Shown here: piece by piece, positions 1-5,693 of the stretch
How the letters are laid out: every line of letters begins with the position of its first letter
How positions within the stretch are numbered: the stretch's first letter is position 1
Source of the DNA: a virus
IMG/VR virus record: IMGVR_UViG_3300035230_000136
Span: 1 to 23,447 of that record
Direction: 5' to 3' (one strand)
DNA: 23,447 nt
Made by a program: the position numbers and the translations under genes
Notes under the pieces: generated by a model
Seen by the model: the letters and a program-made list of their open reading frames with translations, nothing else
What the model was told of the DNA's origin: nothing
The model's database searches: none

Positions 1-336
1 TGGGCAAATGACTAAAACCGAGGGTTGTAGCCATTCTTCATGGTCATAAAACGCATACCAAGTCGTTCTGTCGTATTTATGCTGATTGTAGTTACCAGTG
101 ACCAATACTTTCTGGTCAATGAGGTTTTTTAAGATGCGATTAATCTGTCTTGTCGTCCAAAATGGAAAGCGAACTCTTAAAGCGGCAACGCTATCGTATG
201 ACCAAATCCTGTCATCATAAATATTGCGCCCATTGGAAGCATTCATCCCAATAAAGAGTTGAAAGTTGCGAATTAAAATGGCTTCGCCAATCCCATATTT
301 AGCCGCTACTTCGGTGTTAAACGAACAGTTTTCCAT
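1..336 (-). CDS. Replication-initiator-like winged-helix protein, N-terminal part (cut by left edge)
   Basis: An open frame of 112 codons reads leftward from ATG at 336 and runs off the window without a stop. The product begins MENCSFNTEVAAKYGIGEAI and contains IWSYDSVAALRVRFPFWTTR followed by QINRILKNLIDQKVLVTGNY. This matches the N-terminal winged-helix pattern of phage replication or replisome-organiser proteins (YG..EAI...N, a tryptophan-rich strand, then a recognition helix followed by G.YN...YDRT.WY), as I know the family. It probably binds origin DNA or loads helicase; the C-terminal part that would decide this is outside the window. A purine-rich GGGGAAAAAGAAG lies just before the start. 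It follows cro and is separated from it by an intrinsic terminator, so its expression may need read-through or antitermination. The role is inferred from the N-terminus only. Confidence 0.7.
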   Translation of the reverse strand, partial: MENCSFNTEVAAKYGIGEAILIRNFQLFIGMNASNGRNIYDDRIWSYDSVAALRVRFPFWTTRQINRILKNLIDQKVLVTGNYNQHKYDRTTWYAFYDHEEWLQPSVLVICP

Positions 337-367
337 CTTCTTTTTCCCCACTTACCAAAACCAATGC

Positions 368-393
368 AAAAAAAGACCTCCCAGAGAGAGGTC
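368..393 (-). terminator. Intrinsic terminator between cro and the replication gene
   Basis: Read on the minus strand, the stem GACCTC/GAGGTC (6 bp, 7-nt loop, positions 375-393) is followed directly by seven T residues (368-374). It lies just after the cro stop and before the replication gene start at 336. On the plus strand there is no T tract, so it acts leftward only. Its place resembles tR1 of lambda, between cro and the replication genes. Confidence 0.8.
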
Positions 394-403
394 AAAATCA
401 GCA

Positions 404-583
404 TTACTTTTTATATTTGTCTATATTTGCTTTGAGTTTGCCGCCGGACATGACCTCAAACACCGCATTCCAAGGTAATTTGAGAGGTTCGCCCATCCTG
501 TAAACGTGTGATGGGTGCTTTTTTATCGCTTTAGCCGCATCAGCGACCGAGCCGAAATAATCTTTTAAGTCTTTTCTGTTCAT
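404..583 (-). CDS. cro: Cro-like repressor, 59 aa
   Basis: The product, MNRKDLKDYFGSVADAAKAI followed by KKHPSHVYRMGEPLKLPWNA, matches the P22 Cro type of small HTH repressor. Helix 2 is about residues 12-20 (VADAAKAI), the recognition helix about 23-30 (HPSHVYRM), and LP..A corresponds to the conserved segment after it. The frame stays open up to a TTG at 619, but the ATG at 583 gives the usual Cro N-terminus. No good Shine-Dalgarno sits directly before 583, so the exact start is uncertain. It diverges from the repressor gene at 757, with one operator copy (626-642) over its likely promoter. Cro would shut down repressor synthesis and commit the phage to lytic growth. It should be the first gene of the leftward lytic transcript. 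Confidence 0.8.
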   Translation of the reverse strand: MNRKDLKDYFGSVADAAKAIKKHPSHVYRMGEPLKLPWNAVFEVMSGGKLKANIDKYKK

Positions 584-625
584 GGTGTAAGTAAACCACA
601 GTTCCCCTAGACGGTGCAAACTTAA

Positions 626-642
626 TTGTCGCTTATAGTCGA
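626..642 (-). promoter_or_regulatory. Operator copy 1, over the cro promoter
   Basis: On the minus strand this reads TCGACTATAAGCGACAA, an imperfect palindrome with half-sites TCG/CGA around a TATA centre. The same 17 bp occurs at 1121-1137 (one mismatch) and 1076-1092 (two mismatches). The central TATAAG is a reasonable -10 box for cro, with a weak -35 TTATTG 17 bp upstream, so a bound repressor would block cro transcription. That it binds CI/Cro is inferred from repetition and position. Confidence 0.7.
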
Positions 643-695
643 ATCTAACGGAACCAATAATAAAACATCCACTCTAGACATAATGTTTCTTTAGG

Positions 696-724
696 TTGAC
701 ACTTCGTAGGTATTTGCTTACAAG
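696..724 (+). promoter_or_regulatory. Sigma-70 promoter of the repressor gene
   Basis: A perfect -35 box TTGACA (696-701) is separated by 17 bp from TACAAG (719-724, 4/6 match to TATAAT), 32 bp before the repressor start at 757. No operator copy overlaps it. The closest is at 626-642, so repression of this promoter by Cro would have to act from upstream or through a weaker site. Confidence 0.6.
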
Positions 725-756
725 AGCAATTCAACTCACAGACAGGTAAACGTAAA

Positions 757-1062
757 ATGAAAATCAGTGACAGACTCATCTTAATGAGAAAAGACCTTTC
801 GCTTTCTGGAAGCGAGTTGGGTGCGCTTGCAGGAATTAGCAAATCGGCTATTTCGAAGTTAGAACTAGGAAAATCAACTAACCTAAAGCTAGAGCATCTA
901 TATAGCATGGCAGACGAAACCGGGTATTCGGCAGAGTGGATAGCCATTGGTCGGGGCAAAAAAGTAGCAACGCCGCCCGAATTTATCATTGATTTGATGG
1001 ATTATTCAAAAGAGAATCGTGAACTCATTTTGCAACTAATTAGCCACATACCCAAGCGATAA
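757..1062 (+). CDS. CI-like HTH (XRE) prophage repressor without a peptidase domain, 101 aa
   Basis: Residues 4-60 form a Cro/CI-type helix-turn-helix (RLILMRKDLSLSGSELGALA followed by GISKSAISKLELGKS; recognition helix about 27-36), then SAEWIAIGRG, typical of short XRE phage repressors. The C-terminus is short and lacks the S24/LexA Ser-Lys peptidase, so induction by RecA-stimulated self-cleavage is not expected; an antirepressor or another signal would be needed. A weak AGG lies 8-10 nt before ATG. It diverges from cro and has its own promoter (696-724). Operators lie beyond each end (626-642; 1076-1137), consistent with silencing both the cro promoter and the promoter of the operon that follows. 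The assignment as lysogeny repressor rests on fold and context. Confidence 0.8.
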   Translation: MKISDRLILMRKDLSLSGSELGALAGISKSAISKLELGKSTNLKLEHLYSMADETGYSAEWIAIGRGKKVATPPEFIIDLMDYSKENRELILQLISHIPKR

Positions 1063-1075
1063 ACACACATATTTG

Positions 1076-1092
1076 TCGACTATAGGCGATAA
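1076..1092 (+). promoter_or_regulatory. Operator copy 2, upstream of the early operon
   Basis: TCGACTATAGGCGATAA differs at two positions from operator copy 1. It lies between the repressor stop and the start at 1160. A possible promoter overlaps it: TTGTCG (1073-1078), 17 bp, TATTGT (1096-1101). The repressor would thereby control the operon directly behind it. Confidence 0.65.
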
Positions 1093-1097
1093 AAGTA

Positions 1098-1137
1098 TTG
1101 TAATCACTTCACCCCAAGAGTAGACTATAAGCGACAA
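1098..1137 (+). promoter_or_regulatory. Early operon promoter with operator copy 3
   Basis: TTGTAA (1098-1103), a 17-bp spacer and TAGACT (1121-1126) form a plausible sigma-70 promoter. The third operator copy, TAGACTATAAGCGACAA (1121-1137), covers its -10 region. Copies 2 and 3 start 45 bp apart, between four and five helical turns, which could allow cooperative binding. A good ribosome site, GGAG at 1150-1153, then leads to ATG 1160. Confidence 0.6.
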
Positions 1138-1159
1138 CATAGTTATTTTGGAGTGAACA

Positions 1160-1492
1160 ATGAGCAACCTCGGCAGAACAAAACAGATACACCTCAATGT
1201 ATCTGAAGAAGAAAAAACTACATTAAAGACATGGGCAGAAAGTCAGAATATGACGATCACGCAAGTGCTTCGCAACCACATTGCCAAGCTAAAAGTCTTT
1301 TCAGATGCAGAGTTGCAAGCACTGAAAACACCTAATTTTGTTAAACAAGATTTCGAATTAGAACCAGAATCACCACGATTAACGTTCCATTTAACCCACA
1401 CACCTAGAGGATTTTGCCGTCCTTGCGACACGCTACGCATACATGAAAATGGCAAATGTGCGGCTTGTGGTGAGTGGGTAGTGGTCGAGTGA
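1160..1492 (+). CDS. Ribbon-helix-helix plus zinc-ribbon protein, 110 aa
   Basis: Residues 6-45 (RTKQIHLNVSEEEKTTLKTW followed by AESQNMTITQVLRNHIAKL) have the beta strand and two helices of an RHH/MobC-like DNA-binding domain. The C-terminal part has C86-x2-C89-x10-C100-x2-C103, a compact zinc-ribbon pattern. The two are joined by about 40 residues of acidic and proline-containing linker. I do not recognise this combination as a named family. It is the first gene behind operators 2 and 3, so it is probably a regulator of the early operon or a protein that acts with the recombination genes that follow. Ribosome site GGAGTG before the ATG. The next gene starts one base after its stop. Confidence 0.6.
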   Translation: MSNLGRTKQIHLNVSEEEKTTLKTWAESQNMTITQVLRNHIAKLKVFSDAELQALKTPNFVKQDFELEPESPRLTFHLTHTPRGFCRPCDTLRIHENGKCAACGEWVVVE

Positions 1493-1493
1493 T

Positions 1494-1703
1494 ATGTCTG
1501 ACTATTTCATCAATAACGACCACCATCTTGACCCCCCAGATGATCCGTATTATGAATCACCGGAACTGCAAGGGCATCAAGAAGAACTACTGAAAGACCT
1601 TGAGAAAATGACAGCAGATTTAGATTTCAACCAAGGGGCATCAGACGAATTTTACGAAGCTGTTGAGGAAGAAGTTGACAGGCTTAGGAGGTTATTCAAA
1701 TGA
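1494..1703 (+). CDS. Small acidic protein of unknown function, 69 aa
   Basis: A strongly acidic product, roughly 22 Asp/Glu against few basic residues, with a likely amphipathic helix at residues 28-69 (EELLKDLEKM ... EAVEEEVDRLRRLFK) and a low-complexity, His/Asp/Pro-rich start. I do not recognise a family. It begins one base after the preceding stop, with GAGTG as a possible ribosome site, and its stop overlaps the next start as ATGA (1700-1703), so it is coupled to the ERF gene. Acidity and position are compatible with a DNA mimic or a recombinase accessory protein, but that is a guess. Confidence 0.55.
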   Translation: MSDYFINNDHHLDPPDDPYYESPELQGHQEELLKDLEKMTADLDFNQGASDEFYEAVEEEVDRLRRLFK

Positions 1704-2386
1704 GTTTACATAAACGATTGAGCGACATTCAAAAGAAGTTGGTCGCTCCAAAAAACCAACAAGGGCATAACTACAATTTTCGTAGTTGCGAAGATATTCT
1801 GGAAGCACTCAAGCCGCATCTTGGAGAGTGTGCCGTCACGATGAGTGATGAGATTGTGATGGTGGGCGAAAGATACTATGTGAAATCACACGTTTGGTTG
1901 TGTGATGGTGGGGGCGATGACGCTGTTGGCGCTGTCGCTTGGGCAAGGGAGCCAGAGAAAAGTAGAACCGGAATGGATGAGTCGCAAATCACAGGTAGCG
2001 CATCCAGTTATGCGCGGAAATATGCTTTGTCTGCGCTGTTTGCGATAGACGATGTGACTGATCCAGATTCGATTAAACATCGAGGGATTCTCGCCAAATT
2101 ATCTGATCCAGAAATTAACGAAACAGCGGTTAGAGAAACGGCAGAATTGGTAACAGAATTGATGGAAAAAGATGACACTGCCGGAGCCTATCAGCTTTAT
2201 GACGAACTAAACCGGCTAGAGCAATCTCTCATCTTAACCGCGCCAAAGAACTTCACTGACGCGAACATCAAGCCTATCCTCACAACAGCAGAAGTGAAAT
2301 GGTTCAGAGAAAGCGCCAACGACCAAGCGGCTATCAACAAGCAATTAGCAGAACAAGAAAAAACTAAAGCAAGGGGTAAGAAATGA
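1700..2386 (+). CDS. erf: ERF-family single-strand annealing recombinase, 228 aa
   Basis: The N-terminal 130 residues show the ERF-superfamily pattern: LHKRLSDIQKKL, then HNYNFRSCEDILEALKPHL, and the signature GSASSYARKYALSALFAIDD at 99-118. ERF proteins form rings on single-stranded DNA and promote annealing, for genome circularisation or phage recombination (as shown for P22 Erf). The C-terminal half (about 130-228) is helical and less conserved, with a lysine-rich end, as usual. The ribosome site is GGAGG at 1688-1692. The gene overlaps the acidic gene before it and the SSB-like gene after it by ATGA (2383-2386). ERF next to SSB is a common phage pairing, which supports both calls. Confidence 0.85.
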   Translation: MSLHKRLSDIQKKLVAPKNQQGHNYNFRSCEDILEALKPHLGECAVTMSDEIVMVGERYYVKSHVWLCDGGGDDAVGAVAWAREPEKSRTGMDESQITGSASSYARKYALSALFAIDDVTDPDSIKHRGILAKLSDPEINETAVRETAELVTELMEKDDTAGAYQLYDELNRLEQSLILTAPKNFTDANIKPILTTAEVKWFRESANDQAAINKQLAEQEKTKARGKK

Positions 2387-2745
2387 GTGAAAAACAAGAA
2401 ATAATATTTGTCGGCAACGGCATAGAAAAGTTTGGTGGAAATCTGATTTCCGTCACTATAAATTTGGACAATTTACGAGCCGCAAGGAAGCATGAGTTGA
2501 CACAGGATGGTCATGGATTTTTCGAATTCAACGGCGTGAATTACGTCAAATTGAATATCCAAAAAAACAAAACTGGTCAGCCAAATGAGTATGGCAAAAC
2601 GCACTATGTCGCCGTGGATACATGGAAACCAGACTCTCAAAAAGCCGCAATTAAAGCCGCGCAACCCAGAGCGTTTGACTCGCCAAATCGAGCCGCGCCA
2701 CCGGCAACTAAAGCTGATGAATTTGATGATGACATTCCATTTTGA
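2383..2745 (+). CDS. ssb: Single-stranded-DNA-binding-like protein with SSB-type acidic tip, 120 aa
   Basis: The last residues, DEFDDDIPF, are the classic C-terminal tip by which bacterial SSB recruits recombination and replication proteins. They follow a Pro/Ala-rich disordered linker (about 85-111). The first 82 residues are beta-rich with aromatic and basic positions (FFEFNGVNYVKLNIQKNKTG) and could form a small OB-like fold, but they do not show the standard SSB sequence. I therefore call it SSB-like from the tip, size and its place after the annealase. It overlaps the ERF gene by four bases (ATGA). Confidence 0.65.
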   Translation: MSEKQEIIFVGNGIEKFGGNLISVTINLDNLRAARKHELTQDGHGFFEFNGVNYVKLNIQKNKTGQPNEYGKTHYVAVDTWKPDSQKAAIKAAQPRAFDSPNRAAPPATKADEFDDDIPF

Positions 2746-2757
2746 TTGAGGTGATTT

Positions 2758-2892
2758 ATGAGCAACAAGATCAGAAAGAAAAAAATTAAACAAAAGTTTA
2801 CTGCCGATGAAAAAATGCGGCATCGCGACCCAAACACTAGGGGCGCAAGGCGGAATAACCGCAAACTACCGAGAGGTAATAAAGTTAACTAG
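2758..2892 (+). CDS. Very basic small protein, 44 aa, unknown
   Basis: ATG at 2758 follows a strong ribosome site, GAGGTG at 2748-2753, and the frame ends with TAG at 2890-2892. The product begins MSNKIRKKKIKQKFTADEKM and continues with an Arg/Asn-rich end, RGARRNNRKLPRG. Arg and Lys make up about 40% of the residues, and no hydrophobic core is evident. It may bind nucleic acid. The tight position between two genes of the operon and the good ribosome site are the main support that it is real. No family recognised. Confidence 0.55.
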   Translation: MSNKIRKKKIKQKFTADEKMRHRDPNTRGARRNNRKLPRGNKVN

Positions 2893-2901
2893 GAGTTAAT
2901 T

Positions 2902-3237
2902 ATGGACGTAACCAACTGGAACAAAAAAGAAGTCAGACAACTTGTAGATGTGCTGATGGAAGACAAAGAAGAACTTAAAACGCGCATCGAGGAATTGGAA
3001 TCGCAAACTTCCTTGCATAACCAACTGATTTCAACACTTGGATTGCTGACAATTCAGACGCTTGCCATGTTTGATGATGAGCGAAAAGTTAATTCAATTT
3101 TGGACAAATTCAACACGGCATTAGATGCTTTTGTTGACGATGAAAATGTTGATGTTAGCACTGTGACCAAGGACATAAAATCAGCAGTAATTAACCACTG
3201 GCAAAATACTGACCCAAAAAGACGAAAATCACACTAA
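2902..3237 (+). CDS. Coiled-coil-containing protein of unknown function, 111 aa
   Basis: The ribosome site TAGGAG stands 7-12 nt before ATG 2902. Residues 6-40 (KKEVRQLVDVLMEDKEELKT followed by RIEELESQTSLHNQLIS) look like a coiled coil. The rest is helical with an acidic patch (DAFVDDENVDVS) and a basic tail (DPKRRKSH). Probably an oligomeric accessory protein of the early operon. No family recognised. Confidence 0.55.
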   Translation: MDVTNWNKKEVRQLVDVLMEDKEELKTRIEELESQTSLHNQLISTLGLLTIQTLAMFDDERKVNSILDKFNTALDAFVDDENVDVSTVTKDIKSAVINHWQNTDPKRRKSH

Positions 3238-3427
3238 CACGTTGGGCGTGTCTGGCGCGTAAATCGGTGAGTGGCGCGGAGTTTATTAATGTTCTCTCCC
3301 ATAACCGCCGAGTGCATGGGGTAATGGGGTAACGCCCATAAAATTGCCATGCAAATATTGGGGTAGAACGACACCCTCTCATATGTCGTTCTGCTCCCCC
3401 ATTAACAACTTTTAATCGAGGTAAAAA
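3238..3427 (+). other. Intergenic region with two stem-loops in tandem
   Basis: No convincing gene lies in these 190 bases. Two structures follow each other. The first is a nested hairpin at 3314-3352, with outer stem GCATGG/CCATGC and inner stem ATGGG/CCCAT. The second is a strong hairpin at 3360-3400, with a 9-bp stem AGAACGACA/TGTCGTTCT (3365-3373/3384-3392) extended by GGGG/CCCC. No T tract follows either, so they are not ordinary terminators. TGGCGCG is repeated at 3253 and 3272. The stretch ends with the ribosome site of the gene at 3428. It could be a structured leader, an mRNA processing site or a small RNA. Confidence 0.45.
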
Positions 3428-3613
3428 ATGGATAAAACAGTAACCGAAAAAACCAGTGAATTGCTCGACTCGATGTTTCAGATGGGGTATGAGCAAGGCT
3501 ACAGCAAAGCACTTTGTGATGTTGAAGCGTTAATCAAAAAACGTGACGATGAAATTAAACGTCAAAAAGCCAAGAACTTCTACGCGCAACCACACGAATC
3601 ATCATCGAGATGA
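3428..3613 (+). CDS. Small helical protein of unknown function, 61 aa
   Basis: The ribosome site GAGG at 3418-3421 precedes the ATG. The product MDKTVTEKTSELLDSMFQMG continues with YEQGYSKALCDVEALIKKRD; the body is helical with a basic C-terminal tail rich in Lys, Gln and Ser. The G-Y-x-Q-G-Y-x-K-A segment resembles short phage early proteins, but I cannot name a family. It is the first gene after the structured intergenic region, and its stop overlaps the next start (ATGA, 3610-3613). Confidence 0.5.
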   Translation: MDKTVTEKTSELLDSMFQMGYEQGYSKALCDVEALIKKRDDEIKRQKAKNFYAQPHESSSR

Positions 3614-4044
3614 GCGAAAAAGAATGCTTGGCGTGTCGGCAGACCAAAGCCGTTGAGTTATTCCATGTGAATCGAGGATTAGCTGATGGTCGGGCAAAAC
3701 GGTGCAAGGCGTGTGTGAATGCCGAGCGCACCGCTATCATCAAGTGCATCACTTGCAACACTGAGAAAACGGCAGAAAGATTTTATCTGAATCTCAAAGC
3801 CACAAGCCGCATGGATGTATGCAAGGACTGTTACGGTGAAGCGCCGACCAGAGCGGCACACACAAGCACAAACATTCATAACACCGACCCGGTGGATTAT
3901 CAACGCATTAGAAAGCATCTCTCTAGTGATTTGTCGGAAAAAAGTGACCGTCAACTCGTTGAGTTATGGAATGTCGAAACAGATTATATATTGCCTAGAA
4001 AAAGCGGCAAAAAGAAACCATTGAAACTGATTGGGAAAGAATGA
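3610..4044 (+). CDS. Tandem zinc-finger protein, 144 aa
   Basis: Two similar zinc-binding units are visible: C6-x2-C9-x22-C32-x2-C35 and C46-x2-C49-x21-C71-x2-C74. Each follows the pattern Cys-x2-Cys ... K..E.F..N ... C-K-x-C, which resembles the zinc domain found at the start of phage recombination-endonuclease-VII-like proteins. The remaining residues (75-144) lack an HNH or EndoVII core (no DHDH-type motif), and the tail is lysine-rich. A DNA-binding or regulatory role is likely; nuclease activity is not supported. It overlaps the preceding gene by four bases and abuts the next. Confidence 0.6.
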   Translation: MSEKECLACRQTKAVELFHVNRGLADGRAKRCKACVNAERTAIIKCITCNTEKTAERFYLNLKATSRMDVCKDCYGEAPTRAAHTSTNIHNTDPVDYQRIRKHLSSDLSEKSDRQLVELWNVETDYILPRKSGKKKPLKLIGKE

Positions 4045-4335
4045 ATGGAAATTATTCAAAGCGACACAACCGTTTATCAAGAACCAAGTAAGCCGGTACT
4101 GAAAAGTTCTATGAACCGCAAAATTGATTGGGCATTGCTAGTTCAGAAGTTGAAATCGCAAAGCGGCATGACGAGCCGCAACATTGCCGGAAATATTGGC
4201 ATGACAGAAAACAAGTTAACAAAAATAATCAACGAATCGCATGAGTTCCGTGAGGGCGACCAAGCATTAGCCTTGTTGGACGCTTATTTACTTTATTGCG
4301 GCGAAAACCCACCGAAAATTGGCGATTTTGAGTAA
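4045..4335 (+). CDS. HTH DNA-binding protein, 96 aa
   Basis: Residues 28-64 (IDWALLVQKLKSQSGMTSRN, then IAGNIGMTENKLTKIIN) form a helix-turn-helix of the XRE/Cro type, with recognition helix about 51-60 (GMTENKLTKI). The first 24 residues are an unstructured extension; a second in-frame ATG at 4114 (MNRKIDW) could be the true start. It lies two genes upstream of the integrase, where phages often carry regulators of integration or excision. The target is unknown. Confidence 0.6.
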   Translation: MEIIQSDTTVYQEPSKPVLKSSMNRKIDWALLVQKLKSQSGMTSRNIAGNIGMTENKLTKIINESHEFREGDQALALLDAYLLYCGENPPKIGDFE

Positions 4336-4337
4336 TT

Positions 4338-4541
4338 ATGTTGCTCACTCAAGACGAAATCACTGAACTAACCGGATCAAAACGGTTGAGAACGCAGATT
4401 TTTGTCTTGTCTGAAAATCAAATTGGGTTTATTGTCAGATATGACGGTAAATTGTCAACAACATGGGATGCCGTTAATTCGGCACTCATAAATTCCGAAA
4501 CAGAAAAAGAGCAAGCGCCAAAACTCGATTTTTTATCATGA
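4338..4541 (+). CDS. DUF4224 family protein, possible excision factor, 67 aa
   Basis: The start, MLLTQDEITELTGSKRLRTQ, is the typical beginning of DUF4224 proteins (LLT..EI.ELTG.KR...Q), which are short and usually encoded directly before a phage integrase. The stop overlaps the integrase start (ATGA, 4538-4541). A role as recombination directionality factor has been suggested by such positions but is inference here. The last 17 residues (EKEQAPKLDFLS) are charged and probably disordered. Confidence 0.7.
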   Translation: MLLTQDEITELTGSKRLRTQIFVLSENQIGFIVRYDGKLSTTWDAVNSALINSETEKEQAPKLDFLS

Positions 4542-5479
4542 AAAGACTGCCGACAAGGGTTTATCTTAAGCATAACGCTTATTATTACGTTACCTTGCCG
4601 GACAGAAAATGGATCAGATTGGGCAAATCCGAAGCGGAGATGTACAAGTCACTAGCCAAAATAGCTGACCTTGATTCTGGCAGAGGAACAATGACGGAAT
4701 ACCTCATTCGTTATGAAAATGAAATCATCCCCACCAAAGCTGAAACCACACAAAAAGACAATTTACGCGAACTACTCAACTTAAAACGTGCTTTTGGGCA
4801 TATGAATCCAGAAGCCATTAAGCCAAAACACATTTACGCATACATGGATGCGCGAAAGACTGCAAAAGTTGCCGCAAATCATGAAAAATCACTGTTATCC
4901 CATGTATTTTCATACATGATCCGTTGGGGTATTGTCGAATCCAACCCATGCCGCGAAGTTAAGAAGTTCACCGAAAAGCCGCGCACCAGATACATAGAAG
5001 ATTCGGAATATTTCGCGTTCAGAGATTTTGCGCCACCGATGATTCAAGCCGCAATGGAAGTTGCCGTAATAACTGGTTTACGGCGTGGTGATTTACTGAA
5101 TCTGAAAAGTAGCGACCTAGAAAATGAACGACCCATTGTCACCAGTAAGACCGGTAAAAAAGTCATTTTTGAATTAACACCAGACTTGTTGGCGGCAATC
5201 AAGTTAGCTAAAGCAACCAGAGTGATGCCAAGTATTTATCTCATCACTAACAAGAAAGGTCTACCGTATACGCTCAGTGGATTCTCATCCAATTGGGGTT
5301 TTTATATGAAAAAAGCAATTGATTCTGGGATTTTAGCAGAACGATTTAGATTGCACGACTTGCGCTCTAAAGCCGGATCAGATCACAACCAAGGCGATAG
5401 ATTATTGGGGCATCAAGACCCGAAAACAACCCGGCGGCATTACGAAAGAAAGCCAATTAAAGTCCAACCTATCCGATAA
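4538..5479 (+). CDS. int: Tyrosine-family integrase, 313 aa
   Basis: A tyrosine recombinase with all catalytic positions visible: Arg182 in TGLRRGDLL, Lys204 or 207 in the beta hairpin TSKTGKK, His273 and Arg276 in LHDLRSK, His292 in LLGHQDP and Tyr302 in RRHYERK. The N-terminal part holds an arm-binding domain (about 1-45, with YVTLPDRKWIRLGKSEAE) and a SAM-like core-binding domain (about 52-140). It would catalyse integration and excision between attP and a bacterial attB. The length is normal for a compact phage integrase. It is the last gene of the early operon, coupled to the DUF4224 gene, and stands directly before the repeat-rich region (5480-5693) that should be attP. Confidence 0.92.
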   Translation: MKRLPTRVYLKHNAYYYVTLPDRKWIRLGKSEAEMYKSLAKIADLDSGRGTMTEYLIRYENEIIPTKAETTQKDNLRELLNLKRAFGHMNPEAIKPKHIYAYMDARKTAKVAANHEKSLLSHVFSYMIRWGIVESNPCREVKKFTEKPRTRYIEDSEYFAFRDFAPPMIQAAMEVAVITGLRRGDLLNLKSSDLENERPIVTSKTGKKVIFELTPDLLAAIKLAKATRVMPSIYLITNKKGLPYTLSGFSSNWGFYMKKAIDSGILAERFRLHDLRSKAGSDHNQGDRLLGHQDPKTTRRHYERKPIKVQPIR

Positions 5480-5693
5480 TTAGTTAGACAAAAACCAATT
5501 AGTTAGACACATCGTTGAAAATAACAGTAAAAACAAGCATTTACAACGTAGCTAACTGTCAGCAGATCAGTGACAAAAAGACCATTTAACGCTTTAAATT
5601 CAGTAACTTAATCAAAATAGTGTCTAACTGTAATCGTTATTTTGGACGATTATTATCAATAACTTACGTTTTTTAGCCATAAAAAGTTAGACA
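5478..5693. other. Probable attP region with integrase arm-type repeats
   Basis: This AT-rich non-coding region between convergent int and lysozyme genes holds a direct repeat, AATTAGTTAGACA, at 5478-5490 and 5497-5509 (19-bp period), an inverted GTTAGACA at 5621-5628, and another direct copy at 5686-5693. The inverted repeat TAATCGT/ACGATTA with an 8-nt spacer (5631-5652) is a candidate core or bending site. Such repeats beside an integrase gene are what arm-type integrase sites look like. The core sequence cannot be fixed without the host attB. No T-tailed hairpin terminator is seen for either convergent operon. Confidence 0.6.

Noticed and set aside
645-989. 114-codon open frame on the minus strand over the repressor gene
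   Set aside because: It overlaps a recognisable HTH repressor on the plus strand and crosses its promoter; no family features.
3610-4044. Recombination endonuclease VII
   Set aside because: The zinc units resemble its N-terminal part, but the catalytic core is missing and the remaining 70 residues show no nuclease motif.
5631-5652. Inverted repeat TAATCGT/ACGATTA as terminator of int or lysozyme
   Set aside because: No T tract directly follows on either strand, and the stem is AT-rich; an att-related site is more likely.
5478-5693. tRNA fragment as attachment site
   Set aside because: No sequence resembling a tRNA 3' end or T-arm (GTTCGAATC type) was found in the region.
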